Numbered from the stretch's first letter, positions 28,575-38,143 are shown. The stretch is 64,000 nt of DNA from Prevotella vespertina (GCF_009728485.1 NZ_VVIQ01000012.1:1-64000), one strand, 5' to 3'. Program-made: numbers and translations. The notes: a model not told the origin generated them from the letters alone.

Positions 28575-29880
28575 CAATGTTATAGATAAGCTAGGTCTCC
28601 AACTGAATGAAATGCAAAAGGCAACGGAAGAGGCTGTCCTTTATACAGGGAAAGATGTTGTTGTGATGTCACCTACGGGGTCAGGTAAGACTTATGCTTA
28701 TCTGCTTCCATTGATTCGACGCCTAGACGCAAATTCTGATGAATTACAAGCTGTTGTCTTATTGCCTGGACGTGAATTAGCGCTTCAATCTACTATGGTT
28801 TTAAAAGATATGGGAAGTGGATTAAGAGCAATGGCATTATATGGTGGTAGACCTACGATGGATGAGCATCGAGTGCTTAGAGATGTTAAACCCCAGATAG
28901 TATTTGTAACTCCAGGTCGATTGAATGATCATTTAGACAAGAAAAATCTTAATGCAGAAACGATTAAATGGTTAGTAATTGATGAGTTTGATAAATGTCT
29001 TGAACTTGGCTTCCAGGGAGAGATGATGAGCATTCTCAATAAATTATCGAATATAGAACGAAGAATCCTACTCTCTGCCACAGAGTCAGAGTCTATCCCT
29101 GCCTTTGTTTCTATGGGTAGAACCATTTATCTAGACTATAGAACGGATGATGATAATATTCCAGATAGGGTACATCTTTATACGGTCACAAGTCCAGAGA
29201 AAGATAAACTTGATTCGCTTAAACGACTCTTACTTTCGTTGGGGAATGAAAGTACAATTGTATTCTTAAATTATCGTGAATCTGTAGAGCGGGTAGCTAC
29301 CTTCCTAAAAGAGAATGGCTTTATTGTGAGTTGGTACCATGGTGGTTTAGAACAAGATGAGCGTGAGGCTGCTCTTTATCGTTTCTCAAATGGCTCTGTT
29401 TCTATACTTATAAGTACAGACTTAGCTTCTCGAGGATTGGATATACCTGATGTTGATAATATCATTCATTATCATATACCAGAAACAGAAGATAATTATA
29501 TTCATAGAGTAGGGCGTACAGCTCGTTGGGATAAGGAAGGAAGAACTTTCTTTATTCTCGGACCAGGAGAAACGTTACCTGAATATGTTAGTAAGGAGAA
29601 CGAAGAATACCAACTTCCGACGCATCTTCCTAAACCTTCTTTGCCACGCATGGCTACTATATATATAGGTAAGGGGAAAAAGAATAAAATCTCCAAGATA
29701 GATATTGTAGGTTTCCTTTGCAAGAAAATAGGTTTACAATCGTCAGAAATTGGGAAGATAGATATTAAAGACAGGTATTGTTATGTAGCTATTGACCGAA
29801 CAAAAGTAAAAAAGGTTATTTTGGCTTCTAAAGGACAGAAAATTAAAGGAATCAAAACAATAGTGGAAGAAGTAAGGTGA
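28564..29880 (+). CDS. DEAD-box-type RNA helicase with DbpA-like C-terminal domain
   Basis: This 438-aa protein has a Q motif region (LQLNEMQKATEEA), motif I SPTGSGKT (about 36-43), motif II DEFD (140-143, instead of DEAD), motif III SAT (about 172-174) and motif VI HRVGRTAR. The last 75 residues (from about 365) match a DbpA-type RNA-binding domain with a (KIGxxxxEIGKIDI) pattern. That domain in DbpA recognises 23S rRNA, so a ribosome-assembly role is plausible. A terminator overlaps its stop codon. Confidence 0.85.
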   Translation: MNNNNVIDKLGLQLNEMQKATEEAVLYTGKDVVVMSPTGSGKTYAYLLPLIRRLDANSDELQAVVLLPGRELALQSTMVLKDMGSGLRAMALYGGRPTMDEHRVLRDVKPQIVFVTPGRLNDHLDKKNLNAETIKWLVIDEFDKCLELGFQGEMMSILNKLSNIERRILLSATESESIPAFVSMGRTIYLDYRTDDDNIPDRVHLYTVTSPEKDKLDSLKRLLLSLGNESTIVFLNYRESVERVATFLKENGFIVSWYHGGLEQDEREAALYRFSNGSVSILISTDLASRGLDIPDVDNIIHYHIPETEDNYIHRVGRTARWDKEGRTFFILGPGETLPEYVSKENEEYQLPTHLPKPSLPRMATIYIGKGKKNKISKIDIVGFLCKKIGLQSSEIGKIDIKDRYCYVAIDRTKVKKVILASKGQKIKGIKTIVEEVR

Positions 29881-29903
29881 TCGTTTTAACAAAACGTCAC
29901 CTT
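29874..29903 (+). terminator. Terminator overlapping the helicase stop codon
   Basis: AAGGTGA, one bulged T and CGTTTT pair with AAAACG and TCACCTT across a 3-base loop. The TGA stop codon is part of the stem. A T-rich stretch follows. Confidence 0.8.
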
Positions 29904-29972
29904 CTCTTTAATTCTGTTTATTTACAAGTTTACTACAGGCGTGTAGTATTTGAAATATTTTATCTTTGTTTA

Positions 29973-30004
29973 TTTGGAAGTACCAAAATAAAAACGTATC
30001 TTCG
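29973..30004 (+). promoter_or_regulatory. Promoter of serC
   Basis: TTTG (29973-29976), a 20-base spacer and TATCTTCG (29997-30004), one base off the -7 consensus. A leader of about 85 bases follows. Confidence 0.65.
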
Positions 30005-30095
30005 CACACATAAAGCCATAAGAAGTTAGAGATTTAATACTGAAGTAAGAATAATAACTATACAACTTAAGTCAAACTTAAACTAAACAGATCAG

Positions 30096-31166
30096 ATGAA
30101 GAAGTATAACTTTAATGCGGGTCCTTGTATCCTTCCTAGAGAAGTGATTGAGAATACTGCAAAACAGATTTTGGATTTCAATGGTATTGGACTATCTTTG
30201 GCAGAAATAAGCCATAGATCAAAGGACTTCCAACCAGTAATTGATGAAGCTTCAGCTTTAGTTAAGGAGCTTTTAGACGTTCCTGAAGGTTACTCCGTGC
30301 TCTTCTTGGGTGGTGGTGCATCACTTGAGTTCCACATGATTCCAATGAATTTCCTTGTAAAAAAAGCTGGTTATCTGAATACTGGTGTTTGGGCAAAGAA
30401 AGCCATCAAGGAAGCTAAGATGTTGGGTGATGTTCTAGAAGTGGCATCTTCTGCTGATGATAATTACACTTATATTCCTAAGGGTTATGAGGTTCCAACA
30501 GATCTTGATTATCTTCACATCACTACCAATAATACCATTTATGGTACAGAACTTCACAATGATCCTGATGTTCCAGTACGTCTGATAGGTGATATGTCTT
30601 CAGACTTTTTGAGTCGTCCTGTTGATGTAGCAAAGTATGATTGTATCTATGGTGGAGCACAAAAGAACCTTTCAATGGCTGGTGTTACATTTGTTATCGT
30701 AAAGGATGATGCCTTAGGCAAGGTTGAACGTCAGATTCCTACAATGCTCGATTATCGAACACATGTAGATAAGGGTTCTATGTTTAATACTCCGCCTGTT
30801 GTACCAATCTATACAGCATTGGAAAATCTTCGTTGGGTGAAGGCTCAGGGTGGAGTAGAAGCAATGGCTAAGATTGCGAAGGAACGTGCTGACCTCCTTT
30901 ATGGTGAAATCGATAGAAATAAGCTCTTCCGTGGTACTGTTAAGAATGAAGAAGATCGTTCTTACATGAATATCTGTTTCGTTCTTAATGATGAGTACAA
31001 CGACCTTCAGCAAGAGTTCTTTGACTTTGCAACGGCTCGTGGAATGGTTGGTATTAAGGGACATCGCAGTGTTGGTGGGTTCCGTGCTAGCTGTTATAAC
31101 GCTCAAACAATAGAAGGTGTTCAAGCTCTTGTTGATACAATGAAAGAGTTTGAAGCTCAACATTAA
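30096..31166 (+). CDS. serC: Phosphoserine aminotransferase
   Basis: This 356-aa class-V fold PLP enzyme begins [13 protein letters not shown], the SerC signature. It has [17 protein letters not shown] for cofactor phosphate binding and the PLP lysine Lys190 in [13 protein letters not shown]. It transaminates 3-phosphohydroxypyruvate to phosphoserine. The next gene supplies 3-phosphohydroxypyruvate. Length is typical. Confidence 0.95.
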   Translation: MKKYNFNAGPCILPREVIENTAKQILDFNGIGLSLAEISHRSKDFQPVIDEASALVKELLDVPEGYSVLFLGGGASLEFHMIPMNFLVKKAGYLNTGVWAKKAIKEAKMLGDVLEVASSADDNYTYIPKGYEVPTDLDYLHITTNNTIYGTELHNDPDVPVRLIGDMSSDFLSRPVDVAKYDCIYGGAQKNLSMAGVTFVIVKDDALGKVERQIPTMLDYRTHVDKGSMFNTPPVVPIYTALENLRWVKAQGGVEAMAKIAKERADLLYGEIDRNKLFRGTVKNEEDRSYMNICFVLNDEYNDLQQEFFDFATARGMVGIKGHRSVGGFRASCYNAQTIEGVQALVDTMKEFEAQH

Positions 31167-31196
31167 TAACATTGTTGAATCTATAATTCATACATA

Positions 31197-31226
31197 TCAG
31201 ACTTGGCTACATATGGTCAAGTCTGA
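31197..31226 (+). terminator. Hairpin between serC and serA
   Basis: TCAGACTTG pairs with CAAGTCTGA around a 12-base loop. The T-tract is weak, so it may be a partial terminator or a transcript-stabilising hairpin inside the ser operon. Confidence 0.55.
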
Positions 31227-31265
31227 ATCTAATCTTTACTAAAATTATGCCTAAACATTGAAGCT

Positions 31266-32183
31266 ATGAAGATTTTAATTGCAACTGAAAAGCCATTTGC
31301 ACCTGCTGCTGTAAAGAATATAACATCAGAGTTAGAGGGTGCTGGACATGAAGTACTCCTATTAGAAAAGTATACAGATAAGGCTCAATTATTAGAAGCT
31401 GTAAAGGATGTCGATGCGATGATTGTTCGTTCTGACAAGATTACACCAGATGTATTAGATGCTGCTAATCAATTAAAGATTATCGTTCGAGCTGGTGCTG
31501 GATATGATTCTATTGATACTAAATATGCTAAGGAAAAGAATGTTGTTGTTGAGAATACTCCTGGACAGAATTCTAATGCAGTAGCGGAGCTTGTCTTTGG
31601 TATGTTGGTATATGCAATCCGAAACTTCTATAATGGTAAGTCTGGTACAGAGTTAAAGGGTAAGAAACTTGGAATACTTGCATTTGGAAACGTTGGTCGT
31701 AATGTTGCACGTATTGCAAAGGGCTTTGATATGGATGTTTATGCTTATGATGCATTCTGCCCAGCCGAGGCAATCGAAGCTGCTGGAGTTCATGCTGTAA
31801 AGACACAAAACGATTTGTTCAAGGTTTCTGATGTTTTGTCATTACATATTCCAGCAACACCAGATACTATTAAGAGTATTAATTATGAAATGGTTAATCA
31901 ACTTCCGAAGAAAGCGATCTTATTGAATACCGCACGTAAAGAGGTGATTAACGAAGAAGAACTCTTAAAGTTGATGGCTGAACGTGAAGATCTTAAATTC
32001 ATTACAGACATCAAACCTGATGCTGACGAAGAATTCTTGAAATTCACTGGGCGTTACTTCTCTACACCAAAGAAGATGGGTGCACAAACAGCTGAAGCTA
32101 ACTTAAATGCTGGTGTAGCAGCTGCAAAGCAAATCAATGCTTTCTTTGAGACTGGTGACACTACTTTCCAAGTAAATAAGTAA
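31266..32183 (+). CDS. serA: D-3-phosphoglycerate dehydrogenase, short type without ACT domain
   Basis: This 305-aa protein is a D-2-hydroxyacid dehydrogenase with the NAD-binding loop AFGNVGR (139-145) and the substrate segment VRAGAGYDSID. It stops right after the catalytic domain, so the regulatory ASB/ACT domains of E. coli SerA are absent. The usual catalytic His in the TPHxGA motif is replaced: here it reads TPKKMGAQT with Lys269. Its place after serC supports the phosphoglycerate role. Confidence 0.88.
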   Translation: MKILIATEKPFAPAAVKNITSELEGAGHEVLLLEKYTDKAQLLEAVKDVDAMIVRSDKITPDVLDAANQLKIIVRAGAGYDSIDTKYAKEKNVVVENTPGQNSNAVAELVFGMLVYAIRNFYNGKSGTELKGKKLGILAFGNVGRNVARIAKGFDMDVYAYDAFCPAEAIEAAGVHAVKTQNDLFKVSDVLSLHIPATPDTIKSINYEMVNQLPKKAILLNTARKEVINEEELLKLMAEREDLKFITDIKPDADEEFLKFTGRYFSTPKKMGAQTAEANLNAGVAAAKQINAFFETGDTTFQVNK

Positions 32184-32202
32184 ATCTTAAACAAAACAAA
32201 GA

Positions 32203-32250
32203 ATGATAGCCTAGAATAGTAATCATAACTTCTAGGCTGTCATACTTTTA
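32203..32250 (+). terminator. Terminator after serA
   Basis: ATGATAGCCTAGAA (32203-32216) pairs with TTCTAGGCTGTCAT (32230-32243), with one wobble, and is followed by ACTTTTATTT. Confidence 0.75.
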
Positions 32251-32273
32251 TTTACCTAAAAACCTAGAATACA

Positions 32274-33521
32274 ATGGCTATTATTAAACCGTTTAGAGGT
32301 GTTCGTCCTCCTAAGATGTTAGTTGAATCAATTGCAAGTCGTCCTTATGATGTACTAGATTCTGAAGAAGCACGCATGGAGGCGGGGGATAATGAGAAGA
32401 GTTTATATCACATTATCAAACCAGAGATTAATTTCGAATCCACCATAGATGAGTCTGACCCACGAGCTTATGATAGTGCAATAGAGCACTTCCAGAAGTT
32501 TCAAGATAAAGGCTGGTTAGTTCAAGACGATAAGGATTGTTATTATATATATGCACAGACCATGAATGGTAAAACGCAGTATGGACTTGTGGTTGGTGCC
32601 TATGTTGACGATTATCTGAATGGGAATATTAAGAAGCATGAGCTAACACGCCGTGATAAAGAAGAAGATCGAATGAAGCATGTTCGTGTTTGCAATGCGA
32701 ATGTAGAGCCCGTGTTCTTTGCTTATCCAGATAACAATGTATTGGACACATTGTTAAGTCGCTATGCACAAACAACTCCAGAGTATGATTTTGTTGCACC
32801 TGACGATGGATTCCGTCACCAGTTTTGGGTTGTTAGTGATAAAGCTGACATCGATACGATTACTGAAGAATTTAAGAAGATGCCAAGCCTTTATATCGCA
32901 GACGGACATCATCGTTCAGCTGCTGCAGCCTTAGTTGGTGCAGAGAAAGCGAAGAATAATGCAGGACATAAAGGCGATGAAGAGTATAATTACTTCATGG
33001 CTGTTTGCTTCCAATCTAGTCAATTAACCATTCTAGACTATAATCGTGTAGTTAAGGACTTAAATGGCATGGAAGTTGCAGAGTTCTTACAAGCATTAGA
33101 GAAGAACTTTATTGTAGAACTAAAGGGAGAGGAAGAATATCGCCCTACCAAATTACATGAGTTCTCCTTATATATTGATCACAATTGGTATAGCTTAGAG
33201 GCAAAACCAGGTACATACGATGATACCGACCCTATAGGTGTGCTTGATGTTGACATCTCTAGTCGACTGATTTTGGACGAACTAATGGGTATTAAAGACC
33301 TCCGTTCAGACAAACGTATTGATTTCGTTGGTGGTCTACGTGGACTTAAGGAACTTAAACGTCGTGTTGATAGTGGAGAAATGCGTTGGGCACTAGCACT
33401 TTATCCAGTCTCTATGCAACAGATTATGGATATAGCTGATAGTGGAAAGATCATGCCACCAAAAGCTACTTGGTTTGAGCCAAAGCTACGTTCTGGTCTT
33501 GTGATTCACAAGCTAGATTAG
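32274..33521 (+). CDS. DUF1015 family protein
   Basis: This 415-aa protein begins AIIKPFRGVRPP, typical of DUF1015. It has the conserved YIADGHHRSAAAA block (about residues 211-223) and a second conserved ELKRRVDSGE segment near the C-terminus. The family is often found next to serA in Bacteroidetes and Clostridia, as here; a biochemical role is not established. It is cytoplasmic. Confidence 0.85.
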   Translation: MAIIKPFRGVRPPKMLVESIASRPYDVLDSEEARMEAGDNEKSLYHIIKPEINFESTIDESDPRAYDSAIEHFQKFQDKGWLVQDDKDCYYIYAQTMNGKTQYGLVVGAYVDDYLNGNIKKHELTRRDKEEDRMKHVRVCNANVEPVFFAYPDNNVLDTLLSRYAQTTPEYDFVAPDDGFRHQFWVVSDKADIDTITEEFKKMPSLYIADGHHRSAAAALVGAEKAKNNAGHKGDEEYNYFMAVCFQSSQLTILDYNRVVKDLNGMEVAEFLQALEKNFIVELKGEEEYRPTKLHEFSLYIDHNWYSLEAKPGTYDDTDPIGVLDVDISSRLILDELMGIKDLRSDKRIDFVGGLRGLKELKRRVDSGEMRWALALYPVSMQQIMDIADSGKIMPPKATWFEPKLRSGLVIHKLD

Positions 33522-33541
33522 GCGATGGTTATTATTATTGA

Positions 33542-34135
33542 ATGGACAACGATAAATATAAAACAATAACAGAAAAAGCAATAGGTGAGGGATTTTACTC
33601 TGAAAGTCGGAGTAAGTTCCTCGCTTTTGCCCATCATGTAGACTCTGTTGAGCAAGCTTTAGAGATAGTAAAAGAGTATAGAAAGAAGTACTATAATGCG
33701 CGCCATTGCTGTTATGCTTACAGGATTGGCTTCCTAGGAGAAGAATTCCGAATGAATGATGATGGGGAGCCATCATCTACTGCAGGTAAACCCATTCTAG
33801 GACAAATAGATAGCAATGGATTGACAAATACTCTTATTATTGTTGTACGTTATTTTGGTGGAGTCAAACTTGGTACAAGTGGACTAATAGTGGCTTATCG
33901 GGAAGCATCATCCGATGCCATTGCTCATTGTGACATCGAAGAAAGATTTATAGAAGAGCAGATTAAGTTTACTTTCTCCTATCCAATGATGAATGCAGTC
34001 ATGAAGATAGTAAAGGATATGAATCCACGAATCATCAATCAGGTGTTTGATAATACTTGTGAGCTAACCCTCTCCATTCGCAAATCTTTTGCAGACAAAT
34101 TGAAAACCCGTCTGAACAAATTATCTTTTGAGTAA
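33542..34135 (+). CDS. IMPACT/YigZ family protein
   Basis: This 197-aa protein carries the UPF0029 signature: SRSKFLAFAHHVDSVEQA, HCCYAYRIG, DDGEPSSTAGKPIL and VVRYFGGVKLGTSGL (about 100-114). Bacterial YigZ proteins have an N-terminal IMPACT fold and a C-terminal ferredoxin-like domain, both present. Function is not firmly known. It is 20 bases after the DUF1015 gene, and its end overlaps the region upstream of the next start. Confidence 0.88.
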   Translation: MDNDKYKTITEKAIGEGFYSESRSKFLAFAHHVDSVEQALEIVKEYRKKYYNARHCCYAYRIGFLGEEFRMNDDGEPSSTAGKPILGQIDSNGLTNTLIIVVRYFGGVKLGTSGLIVAYREASSDAIAHCDIEERFIEEQIKFTFSYPMMNAVMKIVKDMNPRIINQVFDNTCELTLSIRKSFADKLKTRLNKLSFE

Positions 34136-34154
34136 CAAGTATTTATTAAAGACT

Positions 34155-36539
34155 ATGAAGTTTTTTTTGAAAGTAATCTTATCTTGTATTGGAATACTAT
34201 ATTCTGTCTCATTGAGTGCACAGAATAATGCAAGCGGAAGGATTGTTGATAAGCAAAGTAAGGGAATTGATGCCGCTGTTGTTATGCTAATTTCTTTACC
34301 TGATAGTATCCTTATAGAAACGACACTTACTGATGATAATGGAGACTTTCAACTTCCAGAGCAAACAGGACATTTCCTTTTATATATAAGGGCATTAGGT
34401 TATAAAGAATTTAAGAAAGATATAACAATCACCGCATCGGAGATTCTTCCAACTATCCAGTTAGAAGCAGATAATGTTGTCTTGAAAGATGTTGTCGTTA
34501 CAGCTCGCAAGTCACGCCCATTAACTAGCTTATCTAATGGCAAATTACAGATAAATGTGGCACAAACTTATCTTACCGATATCGGAAATGCTTTAGATGT
34601 TTTAAAGCATTCACCCGGAATATCGGTAAATAGTAAGGGAGATATATCTTTAGCAACTCTTGGAGGAACCGCCATATACATAAATGGAAAGAAACTTATG
34701 TTACAAGGAGAAGAGCTTTCTGCTTATCTTCGCTCTCTGCCCTCATCGAAAATTACTCGCATTGAAAGTTCTACTAATCCTAATGCGAGTTTTGGTACTG
34801 ATGGAGCAGGAGGAGTTATTAATATTATCTTGAAAAGCAATGAAAGAACTGGTACCTTCCTTACAACTTCACATAGTTTGTCTTACTGGAAGAACATAAG
34901 GCAAAACTCTGATATTTCTTTCTCCTTCAACAAAAGCAAATGGCAATTAGGTTTGAACTATAGCCATAGCTTAGGACATTATGCAATGAAGTATGGCTTT
35001 GAGAAAGTTCAAGATGGAAATAAAAGTATATCAGAAACATCTGATACTGATAAGCGGAACACTTACTCTGTAGGTGTTGATTTCTCTTGGCAACCTAATC
35101 AAAAGAATAAATTGTATTTTAATAGTACGATGAATCTGCTTGTTGGACCTGGTTTGACAGAGACAACAACACAGGTATATAATGGTACTTCTACGTTAGA
35201 TGGAATCCTAAAGGCACGCAATGACTATGTAAAGCAGAAGACAATTCAATATAATAACAGTATAAACTATCTATACCAACCATCAGAGAGTCGTCAATTA
35301 TCTTTTTCTGTTGATTGGACACACTTTGATGGTAAAGCTCGTTGCAAACAACCCAATGATTATTTTTCATCTAATAACATACTTATTCGTTCTGATTTAT
35401 TCTATTCTCAACCTGACAAAGATATTGATATTTATGCCTTATTAGCTGACTATAAATATAAACCTAATGCACAGAATGAATGGCTAATAGGTGCTAAGAC
35501 TTCATTGATAAAGAGTAATAATATCTTTCTTTTTAAAAAGAATGGGCTAATAGACTCACAACGCTCAAACAGATTTAAGTACAACGAAGATAATATTGAA
35601 ACTTATGTGCAATACACACTCTCTTTGAATAAACTAGAGTTAAGTACTGGGCTACGTATGGAGTATATGTATACCAATAATAAGCTACACTCTTATGCTA
35701 ACCAGTTGATAGAAGAAAATAATCGAAGGAAGTTGAATCTATTCCCCAACATGTCAGTATCTTATGCTTTCAATGATAAGAACAAAGTAGCTCTTTCATA
35801 CAGTAGGCGACAAGATAAACCTCGGTATGAAGATCTTAATCCTTTTGAATATTTATTAGATGAGTTATCTTATTGGAAAGGCAATCCTTTTCTTAAGCCT
35901 CAGATAAGCAATAAGATTATACTGAACTATACATGGAGTAGTTTATCTTTAAGCTTATATTATAATAAGCTAGATGATTACTTTACGTCACTTACCGATT
36001 TATTTGAGCATAACAAGACGATAATGACAACTAAAAATATAGGGACACAACAGCAAATAGGAATAGAAGCGGTCTATTCTAAGCGTCTTACTTCATGGTG
36101 GGATATTAATTCCAACATAGGATTTTACTATTTTGATAATAAGTTGAATTACGAGAACTATAAGCAAGAATATAAACGTCCATCATGTTTCTTATCCGCA
36201 AATAATAATTTTCATTTACCTTTGGGTATCGACCTAGAGCTTTCAGGACGATACTATTCAAAACGTCAAGGAGGAAGTTATGAAGTGAATAAGTCAACAG
36301 GTGGTATTGATTTAGACTTAAATAAATCATGGAATAATAATCGTTTCCGCCTCTCACTATTGATGACAGACCTGTTACATACAGAGCGTTGGGATAGCTA
36401 TGGAATAAAAGATAGCTTGGATCTATCGTCTTGGGGATATGGAGAGAGTCGGAAGATCATGTTGCGTTTCACTTATAGTGTTGGTAAACAAAAGTTTGAA
36501 AAAGAAGAGAAGAATCTTGAAGAATTAAAGCGATTGTAA
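34155..36539 (+). CDS. Outer-membrane beta-barrel receptor-like protein
   Basis: I use the ATG at 34155 (794 aa), because it places the signal peptide (FFLKVILSCIGILYSVSLSAQ) at the N-terminus. The open frame reaches back to a TTG at 34128. The order is the same as in the gene at 19283: a carboxypeptidase-regulatory-like domain (about 25-105), a plug-like part (VLKHSPGISVNSKGDISL near 150), then a barrel with many aromatic/Asn strands. It is most likely TonB-linked. A TonB-like C-terminal protein is encoded next. Confidence 0.83.
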   Translation: MKFFLKVILSCIGILYSVSLSAQNNASGRIVDKQSKGIDAAVVMLISLPDSILIETTLTDDNGDFQLPEQTGHFLLYIRALGYKEFKKDITITASEILPTIQLEADNVVLKDVVVTARKSRPLTSLSNGKLQINVAQTYLTDIGNALDVLKHSPGISVNSKGDISLATLGGTAIYINGKKLMLQGEELSAYLRSLPSSKITRIESSTNPNASFGTDGAGGVINIILKSNERTGTFLTTSHSLSYWKNIRQNSDISFSFNKSKWQLGLNYSHSLGHYAMKYGFEKVQDGNKSISETSDTDKRNTYSVGVDFSWQPNQKNKLYFNSTMNLLVGPGLTETTTQVYNGTSTLDGILKARNDYVKQKTIQYNNSINYLYQPSESRQLSFSVDWTHFDGKARCKQPNDYFSSNNILIRSDLFYSQPDKDIDIYALLADYKYKPNAQNEWLIGAKTSLIKSNNIFLFKKNGLIDSQRSNRFKYNEDNIETYVQYTLSLNKLELSTGLRMEYMYTNNKLHSYANQLIEENNRRKLNLFPNMSVSYAFNDKNKVALSYSRRQDKPRYEDLNPFEYLLDELSYWKGNPFLKPQISNKIILNYTWSSLSLSLYYNKLDDYFTSLTDLFEHNKTIMTTKNIGTQQQIGIEAVYSKRLTSWWDINSNIGFYYFDNKLNYENYKQEYKRPSCFLSANNNFHLPLGIDLELSGRYYSKRQGGSYEVNKSTGGIDLDLNKSWNNNRFRLSLLMTDLLHTERWDSYGIKDSLDLSSWGYGESRKIMLRFTYSVGKQKFEKEEKNLEELKRL

Positions 36540-36645
36540 CTTCTTATTCTCTTAGAAATCTTTACTTTCGTAGTAGTTTATACTGATAGAGTTCTTACCG
36601 ATTCTCAAAGAACATATCATCCAAACCTAATAAAAAAGAAGCCAA

Positions 36646-37056
36646 ATGAAGAAATTTATATTCATATTATTTCTGTTTTTAGTGACGGATACGACTATAA
36701 CTCAAGCATTCAGTAGCTTTCAAAATGATTTCGTAGAAAATGGAAAGAAGGTCTACACAGTTGTTGAAGAGATGCCAAGCTTTAAAGGTAACGTTAATAC
36801 TTGGTTAATATCCCACCTTCGTTTTTCCAAAAGGATAATTAGAGAAGGAGTATATGTAAGAGTAATGGTAAAGTTTATTGTAAAGTCAGATGGCAGATTG
36901 TCTGATTTTAGTATTTACAGAAGCACTAACCATGAGCTTGATACGAAAGTACTTCGTGTAATGAAGAAGATGCCTAAATGGAATCCAGGAAAGCATAATG
37001 GGATTCCCGTTTCATGCTATTATATCTTGCCAATTATGCTGTGCCCAAGATATTGA
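36646..37056 (+). CDS. Exported TonB C-terminal-domain protein
   Basis: This 136-aa protein has an N-terminal hydrophobic segment (FIFILFLFLVTDTTITQAF) and a domain of the TonB_C type: VYTVVEEMPSF, VRVMVKFIVKSDGRLSDF, LDTKVLRVMKKMPKWNPGK. This pattern is common in Bacteroidetes TonB-like proteins. It lacks the long Pro-rich periplasm-spanning linker of a true TonB, so it may be a short accessory protein rather than the energy transducer. Confidence 0.8.
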   Translation: MKKFIFILFLFLVTDTTITQAFSSFQNDFVENGKKVYTVVEEMPSFKGNVNTWLISHLRFSKRIIREGVYVRVMVKFIVKSDGRLSDFSIYRSTNHELDTKVLRVMKKMPKWNPGKHNGIPVSCYYILPIMLCPRY

Positions 37057-37082
37057 TTCTACATATATTATAAATAAAAACA

Positions 37083-37115
37083 GGAGGTAAACAACTACAC
37101 GTAGTGTTTACCTCC
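37083..37115. terminator. Bidirectional terminator between convergent genes
   Basis: GGAGGTAAAC pairs with GTTTACCTCC. The inner part ACTAC/GTAGT pairs as well. It stands between the TonB-like gene (+) and the HU-like gene (-). Confidence 0.75.
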
Positions 37116-37155
37116 CATTCGATTAGAGTAAAGCAACATTCACATCATGAATGGC

Positions 37156-37617
37156 TTAGGAATTAGCTACCGGGCCGTTTTCCTCTTCTTTCTTGTCAGG
37201 CTTAGGTTTAGTCGGCTTCTCCTTCTTTCGTAGAGGATTATCCACTTCCACTTGTAGATTCTTTAAAGCCTTACTCACAGAGTGTTTCCATGTCACAACA
37301 ATGCGAGGCTTTTTCAATGAGGCGACGCTTACGTCTTTCTCATTGTTTTCCATCTTGGAGTGAATAACTGTTCGAAGGGAGAAGATGTCCCCTAAATCAA
37401 GTGATCCGCCTAGTTGTACAACCTCTTTGACAATGTTTCGTAACGTTATTAACACGTTATGCACATCGCCTTCGCTCAAAGAAGTCTCTCGAACAATACG
37501 CTCAATAAGCCATGTTGAAGAGAACTTGTTAGGAGCCTTAGGTACTGCACTAAAGGCTTTCTGACCTTTGTTAGGACCAACCCGATGGACTGATCTTTTA
37601 ACTTTTAAGTAAATCAT
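37156..37617 (-). CDS. HU-like DNA-binding protein, Bacteroidetes type
   Basis: This 153-aa protein looks like the extended HU-family proteins of Bacteroidetes: a basic N-terminus, the helical dimerisation part (STWLIERIVRETSLSEGDVHNVL), then LGGSLDLGDIFSLR and a beta arm region. A Lys/Pro/Glu-rich tail (about 130-153) follows. Such proteins bind DNA as nucleoid-associated factors. A likely promoter lies almost 500 bases upstream (38112-38143), so the transcript leader would contain repeat array B. Confidence 0.8.
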   Translation of the reverse strand: MIYLKVKRSVHRVGPNKGQKAFSAVPKAPNKFSSTWLIERIVRETSLSEGDVHNVLITLRNIVKEVVQLGGSLDLGDIFSLRTVIHSKMENNEKDVSVASLKKPRIVVTWKHSVSKALKNLQVEVDNPLRKKEKPTKPKPDKKEEENGPVANS

Positions 37618-37748
37618 AAGTACGATTTTTTAAAAATTAATATATGAGGTATAACACATAGGTGCACACCCCGTTAATACTACAAAAATCTTATCATAAA
37701 TCCTTCTTCACTTCTGAGCTGTAAAAGGCTCTTGTTCAGAAGAATTTA

Positions 37749-37862
37749 GTACTTTGACTTAAACGTTATTGTACTTTAACCTTAGCGTGAGTTGTACATT
37801 AACTTAAACGTCAATCGTACTTTAACTTAAACGCTAATCGTACTTTAACTTAAACTTGCTGG
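37749..37862. repeat. Tandem array B: five units with 23-bp period
   Basis: GTAC starts lie at 37749, 37771, 37794, 37817 and 37840 (spacing 22, 23, 23, 23). The consensus start is GTACTTTAACTTAAACG followed by a variable part such as TCAATC or CTAATC. The core is the reverse complement of array A except that the central base pair of TTTAA(S)TTAAA is flipped. Confidence 0.88.
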
Positions 37863-38111
37863 GAACTAAAATTATAGAAGTTCGTCAGGTTTGTTATTCT
37901 ACATCATAGAGACTCATTAGGTTCTCCAAAGTCATTATACTTTATCATGCTAACCTCTCTTTCTTATAAAGGGAGATTACAACAATGACATTACTTATAT
38001 TATTGCAATTACTTAATTGTAGATTCGTTTATTTAAACTCAGTTGTAAAAGAACGCTTTGTCTATAAAAGACTATAACAAATATTATTTGTATATTAAGT
38101 TGTATCTGTGA

Positions 38112-38143
38112 CAAAGGTATAAATTTAGTTTGAAACGTCCAAA
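38112..38143 (-). promoter_or_regulatory. Probable promoter of the HU-like gene (minus strand)
   Basis: Read on the minus strand, TTTG (38143-38140), 20 bases and TACCTTTG (38119-38112) fit the Bacteroidetes consensus. It would give a leader of nearly 490 bases that includes array B. No other candidate closer to the gene is convincing. Confidence 0.55.

Noticed and set aside
34128..34154. Earlier TTG start for the barrel protein
   Set aside because: It would put nine residues before the signal peptide and overlap the IMPACT gene; the ATG at 34155 gives a normal signal peptide.
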